This document shows, piece by piece, positions 1 to 9,134 of a DNA stretch of 64,000 bases. Origin of the DNA: Bacteroides sp. MSB163 (lineage in GTDB: Bacteria > Bacteroidota > Bacteroidia > Bacteroidales > Bacteroidaceae); NCBI RefSeq assembly GCF_036416795.1, contig NZ_CP143867.1:5510001-5574000 (forward strand), in the 5' to 3' direction. The first letter of the stretch is position 1. Each line of letters begins with the position of its first letter. Below the pieces are notes generated by a model. The model was not told the origin of the DNA, made no database searches, and worked only from the letters and a program-made list of their open reading frames with translations. The translations under genes were made by a program, and so were the position numbers.

Positions 1-3000
1 TCATTAATATGAGTCATTTTCCGCATCAGATTTCTGGCTTCATCCACATTATGCTGATTAATTTCCTCTGGAGAACGATTCCTCCATTGATATGGATGCG
101 ATGATTCTTCCGAATCAAAATCCTCCACGGTATTTCTCAAAGCATTGAAGCCTATGGTCTGCTTAGCCTGAACCAAGAGGCCCCGACCATTTTTATCAGT
201 CAAAGCCACCCAGCGTGTATCCGTACGATGACCGTTTTCTTGTGGACGAACATAATCTACATACATGAAATCAGCAGTAGTCTTGTAACGTCCTACCATA
301 CTTCCTGCATTACGATCAATGTAATTTTCCTCAGGACCACGCCCAAAGTATTCTACTACATTCATACTTTGCGGTATACGGAAACGCACACCAATACGAG
401 GTACTTCAAGCTGATCTTTATTCTCCTTCTTTTTACCGGGAGTATAAGTGGCAAGATGAGTATCTTCCTGAACTTCAGTTCGTATAGCTTCCTTGTCAGT
501 TGCAGTAAATTTGATATTGACATTTACTATTCCATCCGGATATATGCTATAATCCATCAAATATTGGTTGCCAGCCGGTAAATTATAGACTACACTCAAA
601 ACCGCATTTTTTCCTTCCATGCTTATGGAAGCATTACTGATGTTAAAATTATGACTTGAAGTTTTCCAAATCAATAAACGTTTCGGATTTGTATTCCCAT
701 AATCATTATCATTAGGTGCCCGCCAGAAGTTTGGTTGTATTCCAAATCCTTTATCAAAGTACTCTGTTCCATCCACCTTATATGAAGTAACCAGACCGGA
801 AGCACGATTAAACTCAAAATAAACCTTAGACGAAGAAACAATCAGCTTATTTCCTTCTTCTTTAAAGCTCAACGTAGGTCCCGCTGCTTTATATACCGCT
901 TTATCAACTGTCACCGGCAGTCTGAATTGTTCACATGCTATTTCGTGTCCAACCGGTATCAGAGGTTCCGGCTGAGTAGTGACTACACTGAAATGCACAA
1001 AATACTCTACTCCAGCTTTTCCCTGCACATTCTTCACCGGAATAGTAAATTCCTTTTCTGCCTGAGGAGCGACATCCAATAATAACTTCCCTTTTTTCAG
1101 AACCATGCCATTAGCACGTAATTCATATTGAATGGTATATTTTCTCAGATTAGTAAAATAAAATCGGTTGAACACCCGATACTTACCGGAAGTTGCGTCA
1201 ACAACGCTAAACATCACATTTTGATGCACATATTTCACTTCCGCCATGGCAGGATGCGGTTTACGGTCAGGACCGACAAGTCCATTACAACAGAAATTAC
1301 CATCACTCGGCATATTTACACCATAATCGCCCCCATACGCCCAATACTTACGTCCATCCTCATCTGTTCTCAATAATCCCTGATCTACCCAGTCCCATAT
1401 ATATCCGCCTTGCAGATTAGGATATTTATAAATCTCTTTCCATTGATCCCACAGATTACCATTGGAATTTCCCATTGCATGAGAATACTCCGACGGAACC
1501 ACCGGCCGGTCGGAACCGGTTTCACCAATATACCTCAGCCATTCTGCGCTGGGATATTGGGGTACATACATATCCGTATTCCATTCCCACTGTGCACGTT
1601 CATAGTTCACAGGTCTGTCCATGAGTTCCTTATCCCGCTCTTTTATCCATAAATATGTCTGATAGAAATTGTAGCCATTACCAGCTTCATTGCCTAAAGA
1701 CCAGAATGTAACAGAAGGATAGTTCTTGTTCCGTTCATACATATTTGCAGTACGATACATATGTGGCTTCAACCATTCCGGATTATTGCCCAATGATCCA
1801 CCTTTGCGCAAATCGTAATACATCCCATGTGATTCAATATTGGCTTCATCGTATACATAGAACCCGTACTCATCACACAATTCATAAAACCGACGGTCTT
1901 GCGGATAATGACAAAGACGAACCGTGTTCAAATTATTACGTTTCATCAATTCAAAATCCTTGCGCATCAGTTCTTCCGTTACATAATGCCCCGTTTCTTC
2001 ATTATGCTCATGAATATTGACACCTTTCAACTTCAAAGGCTGACCATTAATAAGTAATACAACATACGGTTTCCCATTTTTAGCTATTTGATCAATCGCC
2101 TTGATTTCAATACGCCGGAAACCGACATTGAAAGGAATAATCTCCGTCACTTCACTTCCTTCTTTCAACGTAATCAACAATTTATAGAGATTAGGAGCTT
2201 CAGAAGTCCAGGTTTTTACTCCGGGCAAACTTGCATTAAAAGCAACCGTTTGAGTTTCTGCGCTCTTTACCTCACAATCACTTACGCCACTAACTACAAC
2301 CCTACCGGAAACTTTATCCATCAATTCATAAAGCACCTGCACCTTTTTACCGGCAAGAGCATGATTACGAACATCAACGGCCAACTTGAAAATGCCATCA
2401 GTATAGCTGTCATCCAATGTAGAGATCACCCTAAAGTCTTTTACAGCTACTTTGGGCTGAGAATAGAGAAACACATCACGCTCAATTCCACTCAGACGCC
2501 AAAAATCCTGGCACTCCAGATAGGAACCCGTACTCCAGCGAAAAATCTTCAAGACCAATGTATTCTTACCATTCCGGAGATATTTATTTATCAAAAACTC
2601 CGCAGGATTTTTAGAATCTTCATTATAGCCAACTTCATTTCCATTCAAATACACATAAACCCCGGATTTAGCGCCCGCAATATGCAAATAGATATCTCGT
2701 GACATCCAGTCTTCCGGCACAGTTATTTCCCGACGATAAATACCTACAGGTATATCTTCCGGCAATTGTGGCGGTTGCGGATTAAGCGCTTTGAATTCAT
2801 ATCCATGATTCGTATAAATAGGTGTACCGTATCCTTGCGCTTCCCAATTTCCCGGAACCTGGATATCACTCCAACCATTCATATCGGCTACAGCCTGAAC
2901 AGCATCTCCCGGCAAACTACGATACGAGTCCGAGTAGTAGAACTTCCATGTTCCATTCAGCAATTTATAGTATTTGCTATTCTCATATTCCCCGCTAAGT

Positions 3001-3176
3001 GCAGACTGACGGCTATCATACGTCATAAAAGCTGTGCGCGGTTCTTCCCTGTTCACCGAAACAGTCTGTATGTCCTGCCAATACGGAAGTATATGTGTAT
3101 CCTTATTATTGGCATTTACCACAGGATATGCACTTAATATGCACATTCCCAATACAGTTACTATATTTTTCCACAT
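1..3176 (-). CDS. GH2 beta-galactosidase, LacZ-type, 3' end cut by window
   Basis: Large secreted glycoside hydrolase family 2 enzyme expected to release terminal beta-linked galactose. About 1058 residues are visible and the C-terminus lies beyond the left edge. I read it on the complement from the ATG at 3176. It starts with a signal peptide (MWKNIVTVLGMCILSAYPVVNA), then has the sugar-binding jelly roll (PGNWEAQGYG, about residue 90), an immunoglobulin-like domain and the TIM barrel. The acid/base motif SLGNEAG places Glu497, and the nucleophile motif VPSEYSHAMGN places Glu563; both match the E. coli LacZ motifs. The barrel is followed by the long C-terminal region typical of LacZ-length GH2 enzymes. 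It is the last visible gene of the minus-strand PUL operon, 111 bp after the GH88 gene. Family is certain; beta-galactosidase is the best guess, and other beta-glycosides are possible. Confidence 0.93.
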   Translation of the reverse strand, partial: MWKNIVTVLGMCILSAYPVVNANNKDTHILPYWQDIQTVSVNREEPRTAFMTYDSRQSALSGEYENSKYYKLLNGTWKFYYSDSYRSLPGDAVQAVADMNGWSDIQVPGNWEAQGYGTPIYTNHGYEFKALNPQPPQLPEDIPVGIYRREITVPEDWMSRDIYLHIAGAKSGVYVYLNGNEVGYNEDSKNPAEFLINKYLRNGKNTLVLKIFRWSTGSYLECQDFWRLSGIERDVFLYSQPKVAVKDFRVISTLDDSYTDGIFKLAVDVRNHALAGKKVQVLYELMDKVSGRVVVSGVSDCEVKSAETQTVAFNASLPGVKTWTSEAPNLYKLLITLKEGSEVTEIIPFNVGFRRIEIKAIDQIAKNGKPYVVLLINGQPLKLKGVNIHEHNEETGHYVTEELMRKDFELMKRNNLNTVRLCHYPQDRRFYELCDEYGFYVYDEANIESHGMYYDLRKGGSLGNNPEWLKPHMYRTANMYERNKNYPSVTFWSLGNEAGNGYNFYQTYLWIKERDKELMDRPVNYERAQWEWNTDMYVPQYPSAEWLRYIGETGSDRPVVPSEYSHAMGNSNGNLWDQWKEIYKYPNLQGGYIWDWVDQGLLRTDEDGRKYWAYGGDYGVNMPSDGNFCCNGLVGPDRKPHPAMAEVKYVHQNVMFSVVDATSGKYRVFNRFYFTNLRKYTIQYELRANGMVLKKGKLLLDVAPQAEKEFTIPVKNVQGKAGVEYFVHFSVVTTQPEPLIPVGHEIACEQFRLPVTVDKAVYKAAGPTLSFKEEGNKLIVSSSKVYFEFNRASGLVTSYKVDGTEYFDKGFGIQPNFWRAPNDNDYGNTNPKRLLIWKTSSHNFNISNASISMEGKNAVLSVVYNLPAGNQYLMDYSIYPDGIVNVNIKFTATDKEAIRTEVQEDTHLATYTPGKKKENKDQLEVPRIGVRFRIPQSMNVVEYFGRGPEENYIDRNAGSMVGRYKTTADFMYVDYVRPQENGHRTDTRWVALTDKNGRGLLVQAKQTIGFNALRNTVEDFDSEESSHPYQWRNRSPEEINQHNVDEARNLMRKMTHIN

Positions 3177-3287
3177 GCTATTAGATCTTGTTATACATTT
3201 CTTTTCCAAAATTACTTTTTTTTCCAATATGTAAGACTGATTATCATCTTTTTTACAAAAACAATTTATAAAACTCCATCACAACGT

Positions 3288-4514
3288 TCATTTCATTCTG
3301 TTTTTATACCTCATCAAGGCTTCCAGATAATAGTAATCTGCATATATCAGAGGAACATCAATCTCTTCACCATGCGGAATACTTCCCACGCTATGCATCA
3401 ATATAAAGTTGCAATTGGTACCCGGTTCCGCCAGATAAGCAGGCGAGGTAAGAGATTTCAATATATGACCTGCTGCAGCACTATACTTCTCTCCATCTGC
3501 CACATAGTCTGCCAGTTCCAGGAAAGCCGATGCGGCAATAGCCGCCGCCGAAGCGTCACGCGGCATCACTTTAAATTTCTGGGAATCATAATTCCAGTCA
3601 GGCACATATCCTTCTTGCCCTGCATTAAAGTCCCAATAAGGAACTCCATCTTCCGGCAAGTTAGGATGATTCAACCAGAAATCCGCCGTATGAACCGCCA
3701 TTTCCAAAAAGTCTTTTCTGTAAGTCTCACGATAAGCCATCGTGTAACCATAAATGGCCCAAGCCTGTCCGCGAGCCCATGCTGAATTATCCGAAAATCC
3801 TTGGCAAGTAGCCTGATTCAGTACTTCACCTGTCTCTTCGTCATAATTGACAACATGATAATTGCTATAATCCTCACGGAACTGGTTTTTAGCTGTAGTT
3901 TCAGCATGACGATTAGCTATTTGAGCATAAATGGAGTCACCCGTAACCTTAGTTGCGAAATACAATAACTCCAAGTTCATCATATTGTCAATAATGACCG
4001 GGTAGAACCATTCATCCCTGCCATTCCAGGACTTCCGGTAATTCCATGATTTGATACTACCGGTTTTCTCACTAAAACGAGTGCACAAAGAACGGGCAGC
4101 CTCAACCAACACGTCTTTATAGGCTTCATTTCCCGTCAAACGATACGCATTTCCAAAGCTACAATACATCAGAAAACCAATATCATGATGATTGGTTAAT
4201 TTCTTCAAAGGTTCAAGTGCCTCTGTCCATCTTATTGCAGCCTCTTTCCAGTTGTCCTTATTTGTATATTCATATACATACCACAAACATCCGGGATAAA
4301 ATCCTTCTGTCCAATCATTCTTATGAGTCACTCTAAGATTACCGTCTTTTCCTATCGTACGAGGATAATCGGTAGTCTGCGGCACAGCCTGCAACTGATT
4401 TGACAGTTGTTCTTCCGCCCGTTCAAACCCATGTTTTACAATTTCTGTACTCTCTGCTCCGCTACATGCAATCAACACTAATACCGATATGCATAAAATG
4501 TAAAATGCTTTCAT
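3288..4514 (-). CDS. GH88 unsaturated glucuronyl hydrolase, lipoprotein
   Basis: 408-residue lipoprotein (lipobox LIAC, Cys17) of the alpha6/alpha6-barrel GH88 family. These enzymes hydrolyse the 4,5-unsaturated uronic acid that a polysaccharide lyase leaves on the non-reducing end of an oligosaccharide. The two conserved aspartates of the family are visible: NHHDIGF (Asp111) and IIDNMMNLE (Asp176). The aromatic motif DNSAWARGQAWAIYG lies near residue 248. The length matches the family. It follows the SusC/SusD genes in the same direction but after a 126-bp gap that holds a hairpin. It pairs logically with the PL8 lyase encoded at 25887-28037. Substrate specificity (glucuronyl or galacturonyl, linkage) cannot be read from the sequence. 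Confidence 0.94.
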   Translation of the reverse strand: MKAFYILCISVLVLIACSGAESTEIVKHGFERAEEQLSNQLQAVPQTTDYPRTIGKDGNLRVTHKNDWTEGFYPGCLWYVYEYTNKDNWKEAAIRWTEALEPLKKLTNHHDIGFLMYCSFGNAYRLTGNEAYKDVLVEAARSLCTRFSEKTGSIKSWNYRKSWNGRDEWFYPVIIDNMMNLELLYFATKVTGDSIYAQIANRHAETTAKNQFREDYSNYHVVNYDEETGEVLNQATCQGFSDNSAWARGQAWAIYGYTMAYRETYRKDFLEMAVHTADFWLNHPNLPEDGVPYWDFNAGQEGYVPDWNYDSQKFKVMPRDASAAAIAASAFLELADYVADGEKYSAAAGHILKSLTSPAYLAEPGTNCNFILMHSVGSIPHGEEIDVPLIYADYYYLEALMRYKNRMK

Positions 4515-4586
4515 TCTAAATATTTTATATCTTTTTACTTTTCATATTAATTAATCTATTAATATTCAACAAATAAGACTCCTACA

Positions 4587-4627
4587 AAAGAAGCCACACC
4601 CGCAATCCAACCGGTGTGGCCTTCTTT
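4587..4627 (-). terminator. Hairpin between SusD and GH88 genes (attenuator-like)
   Basis: Inverted repeat with arms AAAGAAGCCACACC (4587-4600) and GGTGTGGCCTTCTTT (4613-4627), one bulged base. On the minus strand the stem is followed by TTTT. It lies in the 126-bp gap between the second SusD gene and the GH88 gene. It may be a partial terminator that lowers expression of the downstream enzymes relative to SusC/SusD. Confidence 0.6.
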
Positions 4628-4640
4628 GTATAGATTCTAC

Positions 4641-6323
4641 TTATTCCCAGCCAGGATTCTGTTTTAGATTGCTATTCTTAAAGAGCTCTGTATTTGCTAT
4701 AGGATAAAAATATAGTTTATCACTAATTTTCCGGGACTCCAATGTAAACTTTTTATAGGTTATAACATCATTACTCTTAGTAATCTTCACTCCAAAAATG
4801 TCCTTGGATTCATCCAGTTCTTTCCAACGACGAAGATCCCAAAAACGATGCCCTTCAAAGGCTAATTCCACTCTGCGTTCATGTTTCACACGTTTCAAGA
4901 ATTCCTCAGGTAATAAAGTGCCTGATATAGCAGGCATATTTACGCCTGTCCTGCCACGAACAGCATTCACAGCGGCCAATGCAGTCATACCACATTTATC
5001 GGTAGTTTTGTTTATATCTCCATAAGCATTTACCATAGCTTCGGCATAATTTAACAACACCTCAGCATATCGGAACAATACCCAGTTATGATGAGTTGCG
5101 GCAGAAGAAGAGCCGGCTTCAAAACTAATACTCTTGTCCACATATTTACGCAGATAATAACCGGTGGAAGTAGCATTGGTCAGAGGTAATCCATTAGCAC
5201 CGCCTTCATTAATTTCCACAGCATTGGAAGCTGGCCACAACATACCGTTATGTACGAGAGTCAAATAAAAGCGAGGATCTCTGTTTGCATAAGGATTTTT
5301 ACTCATTTCTTCATTATTCCAGTCAAACTCCTCGCCTGTTGCCATTTCAAATGCACTTGCCAGATTCTCTGTTGGGCAAGTAGTAGTCTTGCCACCAGTA
5401 ACTCCCATAGGAAAGTTAGCTGATTCAAAGCTTGTATTTGTTCCTGTAGGACGTACCAAAATCACTTCGCTACTTGCCGTATTGGTTGCGCCAAACAGAT
5501 TCGAAAAGCTACCATCCAACTGATATCCCAACGTGGAACTCTGCCCGATAAGTTCATAAGCAGCTTCTGCCGCAGCCACCCATTTATTTTTATCATTATT
5601 AGAGTTAAAAAGAGGGCTGGCCACATACAATGCTGCACGCGCTTTCAAAGCCAAAGCCGCTCCCTTTGTGGCACGCCCGTACTCACTACCGGGCATTTTA
5701 GTATAATCCACCGGAAGCAGTGTGGACAGTTCCGTACATTCCGAAATGATAAAATCAAAGATTTTTTCTGCCGAAGCCGGTTCTGCTACATTTGCTTCTT
5801 CTTGCGTAAGCACAGTAGTAATCAAAGGGATATTTTGGTAACGTCTTACCAGCTCAAAATAGAAGTAAGCACGCAAAAAACGAACCTCATACTCAAAATT
5901 AGGATAAGTGATCATCCAGTTATCATAATCATTCGTATTTTCCCATGTTTCAAATTTCAATCCGGTCAAATTCTCCAAATAAAAATTAGCATCATGGATA
6001 CCATTATAATAATTGGCAAATTGATCATCAACTGTATAATTAGGCGACCAGGTACCATTCACAAAACGCTTTATATTTGATGACTCATAAATATGAATCG
6101 CATCATCTGTTGCGGCATCCAGCATAGCGCCATCAATATTGCAAAAGTTTGAGGGTAGATAGCCATAAACATCCGTCACAAATTGCTTAACACGACTATA
6201 GCTCCCCTGAATTTGCTCTAAAGAGTAATAATCCGATTCATTGCAATCCATAAAATCACAGGATGTCAACAAACTGACAGAAATAAGTATTGTAAATATT
6301 TTTTTTAGTTTCATACCATTCAT
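4641..6323 (-). CDS. SusD/RagB-like glycan-binding lipoprotein (pair 2)
   Basis: 560-residue outer-surface lipoprotein that binds glycan over its cognate SusC transporter. Lipobox LLTSC (Cys22 from the first Met) is followed by acidic residues, fitting the Bacteroides surface-export signal. The family hallmarks are present: an N-terminal TPR-like region with FLRAYFYFELVRRY near residue 149, RYAEVLLNYAEA near residue 418, RRVELAFEGHRFWDLRRW near residue 485, and the terminal motif NPGWE. It begins 3 bp after the stop of its SusC partner, so the two are translationally close. A second in-frame Met at residue 4 (6314) is an equally good start. Confidence 0.95.
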   Translation of the reverse strand: MNGMKLKKIFTILISVSLLTSCDFMDCNESDYYSLEQIQGSYSRVKQFVTDVYGYLPSNFCNIDGAMLDAATDDAIHIYESSNIKRFVNGTWSPNYTVDDQFANYYNGIHDANFYLENLTGLKFETWENTNDYDNWMITYPNFEYEVRFLRAYFYFELVRRYQNIPLITTVLTQEEANVAEPASAEKIFDFIISECTELSTLLPVDYTKMPGSEYGRATKGAALALKARAALYVASPLFNSNNDKNKWVAAAEAAYELIGQSSTLGYQLDGSFSNLFGATNTASSEVILVRPTGTNTSFESANFPMGVTGGKTTTCPTENLASAFEMATGEEFDWNNEEMSKNPYANRDPRFYLTLVHNGMLWPASNAVEINEGGANGLPLTNATSTGYYLRKYVDKSISFEAGSSSAATHHNWVLFRYAEVLLNYAEAMVNAYGDINKTTDKCGMTALAAVNAVRGRTGVNMPAISGTLLPEEFLKRVKHERRVELAFEGHRFWDLRRWKELDESKDIFGVKITKSNDVITYKKFTLESRKISDKLYFYPIANTELFKNSNLKQNPGWE

Positions 6324-6326
6324 TTT

Positions 6327-9116
6327 TTAGAAAGATAAATTAAATCCGAAGGCATATTGAGTCATGGTAGGATGCTCAGTACCGATGGATTCCGGATCAC
6401 GAAGATCAATTCCATCCAAACAGAACAAATCATGCGCACGGGCAAAAACCTTTACGCCAGCCAGAAAGCCCGTCCTCTTCAGTAACTTAGCCGAGAAATT
6501 ATAATATAGCTCCAATGTTCTTAATTTTAAATAAGAAGCATCAGTTACCCACAAAGAGTTGGTATTGTAGTTATTGTCTGAACCTGAATAAGTCAGGCGT
6601 GGCAGAGTTCCATTCGGATTCGACTCACTCCAGCGGTTTTCCCAATAGTAAGTGGAAATCGTATTATTGTTCACAATTGGGCGATAGATACTTGCAGTAT
6701 TCAACAGCTTGCTATAATTACCCACACCCTGGAACAATGCATAAACTCCAATCCCCTTGTATTCCAGTCCAAGATCAAACGAGTAATAGATTTCAGGGCA
6801 AGTTGAATTATAACCTAGAGCTACCTGATCATAAGAGTCAATCTTATTATCGCCATTCTGGTCTTTAAACATCAAGTCCCCCGGACGTACATCACCCAAT
6901 AATTGTTCAACTCCACGGTTATCTATTTCCTCCTGAGATTTATAAATACCTATTACTTCATAACCGAAAATCTGATTCATGGAGCCTCCCGTACGTTTAA
7001 GATAGTCATACGGACGATACTCTTCATTTTGATTCACAATTTTATTACGGGCAAAAGTAAACTGTCCGCCCAGACGATATTTCAAATTACCAATCTTGTC
7101 TTCCCAACCTAAAGATGCTTCAATGCCCCTGTTATCCACAACACCATTATTAATCTGAGGTACCGACATACCAAATATCTGAGATACCGAACCTCCGCTA
7201 CTCACCAGAATATCCGTACGATGGTCATAGAATGCATCCAATGTCAACGTCAGTCTGTTCCAAGCTCTAAAGTCAATACCAACATTCAATTTATGAGATT
7301 TCTCATAAGTCAGTCCGTCTATTCCCAACTGAGTAAATTTCATACCGGATGAAGAAGATGGCACATTAGAAGTATTCTGGAAATAAAAAGAATTTCCACT
7401 ACCATAAATATCCTGGAACAGATTTACACCGTAATTTGCACGACCGGACACGCCATATGAAGCTCTGATTTTCAACAAGTTCAGCCATTCGCGTTTCATA
7501 AAATCTTCTTTAGACAGAATCCAACCTGCACCTATTGCTGGGAAAATTCCCCAACGGTCGTCAGGATCAAGAATACTGGAAGCAGAACCGGATAACGAAA
7601 AATCAACCAAATAGCGATCATTATAAGAGTAGTGTGCGCTACCCACTATATCCATAAATGCGCGCCCTGAATTCTGACTTTTCAATTTAGTCTTATCCAT
7701 GGAGTAAAGCAAAGTTGCATTCAGTCTATGTTTATTCCATTGCTTAATGTAATTAGTATAGAGCTCCAGATTAAAATGAGTGGAAACTGAACCTACACTT
7801 TTTGAAAAAGCCAATGTTCCTTCATTACGAAGTGTAGAATAACTCTTTTCACCGGTTACCAGATCAATGGCAGCCGACTCATAACCAAAATTTTTTGTGT
7901 TATTATCCCAATAAGAAGCTGTATTATCTATACCGGCCTTGAAACCTGCCGACCAACCAGGAAGTATAGCAGACAAATCTTGTTTCAAATTCATATCGGC
8001 GTACATGGCACGTGTTTGGGAACGAGCATATCCTCTTCCGGAAATAAGTGCTACGGGATTATTGGAATAAGTAGTAGTACCTCCCCATATTCCTCTGTCT
8101 GTCTTCACAGGAAATGCACCTGAAGGCACTTGATACAGTGCAGAGAAGATGTTATCCGTACTTTCACCCGGACGGTTATGTTCAGTAAAGTTACCCAGCA
8201 AATTCAACTGTACTGTAGTAGTGGGAGACACTGTGACATCCAGATTTGTACGGATATTCAGCCTTGTATACTTCAGTTGTGTAGAGTACCCATCGTTATC
8301 TGAGGTTGGTTTTAATATTCCACGATTATCCAAAAAGTTCAGCATCGTGTAGTAACGTACAAACTTACTTCCTCCCTGAGCTGAAAAATTCACATTATCC
8401 CCATAGCTCGCATCTCTCAATGACTCATCTATCCAGTCTATATTTGGATAGAAATTCGGATTGGTCTGATCTTTAAATGCATTCAGTTCTGAATCCGAAT
8501 AGCGAGGGCTCAAACCATCATTACGCATAGCCTCATTTAAAGCTGTCGCATAAATATAACCATCTACAAAATCAGGCAAACGTTTAGGCGTAGCCATATT
8601 AAATTCGTAAGAAAAATTAATTTTAGGCGCTCCTATCGTCCCCCGTTTAGTCTTCACTATAACAACCCCGTTTGCACCACGAATACCATATAAACTGGTA
8701 GCTACTGCATCTTTCAGCACACTAACCGATTCTATCTCTTCAGAACTCAATTCATCAATCGAGCGTTCAAAGCCATCTACCAATACAAGCGGGCTATTCG
8801 AATTCAAGGAACCGATTCCACGTACATACATCGTCGCCCCGTTCTCCCAAACCGTACCGGCATTCTGCAAGACCATCAATCCGGGAAGTGTACCAAATAA
8901 CTGATTAGATGGTTTTATGCTGTTCTTATGTGAGAGATTCGTAGTAGCAGACACTGCACCGGTCACCTCTTTCGCATCGTAAGTAATAGTACGTCCCAGT
9001 TCTATCACCTCATTATTCTGACGGACTGTCAATGTGTCTTCCTGAGCCATTATGCCAAGCGAACACAGTATGCCAGCCAAAACTATATTGAATCTTTTAT
9101 TCATAATCTTTTTCAT
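6327..9116 (-). CDS. SusC-like TonB-dependent transporter, short form (pair 2)
   Basis: 929-residue outer-membrane TonB-dependent oligosaccharide importer. The signal peptide ends near IMAQ (residue 25). The plug domain runs from about residue 48 to 160, with YVRGIGSLN, LVLVDGFERS and YGIRGANGVV. The beta-barrel follows and ends in the aromatic C-terminal strand FGFNLSF. Unlike the other three SusC proteins in this window, it has no N-terminal carboxypeptidase-regulatory-like domain between signal peptide and plug. That makes it about 110-130 residues shorter. It forms a pair with the SusD immediately downstream and lies 18 bp after the first SusD of the operon. Confidence 0.95.
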   Translation of the reverse strand: MKKIMNKRFNIVLAGILCSLGIMAQEDTLTVRQNNEVIELGRTITYDAKEVTGAVSATTNLSHKNSIKPSNQLFGTLPGLMVLQNAGTVWENGATMYVRGIGSLNSNSPLVLVDGFERSIDELSSEEIESVSVLKDAVATSLYGIRGANGVVIVKTKRGTIGAPKINFSYEFNMATPKRLPDFVDGYIYATALNEAMRNDGLSPRYSDSELNAFKDQTNPNFYPNIDWIDESLRDASYGDNVNFSAQGGSKFVRYYTMLNFLDNRGILKPTSDNDGYSTQLKYTRLNIRTNLDVTVSPTTTVQLNLLGNFTEHNRPGESTDNIFSALYQVPSGAFPVKTDRGIWGGTTTYSNNPVALISGRGYARSQTRAMYADMNLKQDLSAILPGWSAGFKAGIDNTASYWDNNTKNFGYESAAIDLVTGEKSYSTLRNEGTLAFSKSVGSVSTHFNLELYTNYIKQWNKHRLNATLLYSMDKTKLKSQNSGRAFMDIVGSAHYSYNDRYLVDFSLSGSASSILDPDDRWGIFPAIGAGWILSKEDFMKREWLNLLKIRASYGVSGRANYGVNLFQDIYGSGNSFYFQNTSNVPSSSSGMKFTQLGIDGLTYEKSHKLNVGIDFRAWNRLTLTLDAFYDHRTDILVSSGGSVSQIFGMSVPQINNGVVDNRGIEASLGWEDKIGNLKYRLGGQFTFARNKIVNQNEEYRPYDYLKRTGGSMNQIFGYEVIGIYKSQEEIDNRGVEQLLGDVRPGDLMFKDQNGDNKIDSYDQVALGYNSTCPEIYYSFDLGLEYKGIGVYALFQGVGNYSKLLNTASIYRPIVNNNTISTYYWENRWSESNPNGTLPRLTYSGSDNNYNTNSLWVTDASYLKLRTLELYYNFSAKLLKRTGFLAGVKVFARAHDLFCLDGIDLRDPESIGTEHPTMTQYAFGFNLSF

Positions 9117-9134
9117 TTCTAATTTTCAGAAACA

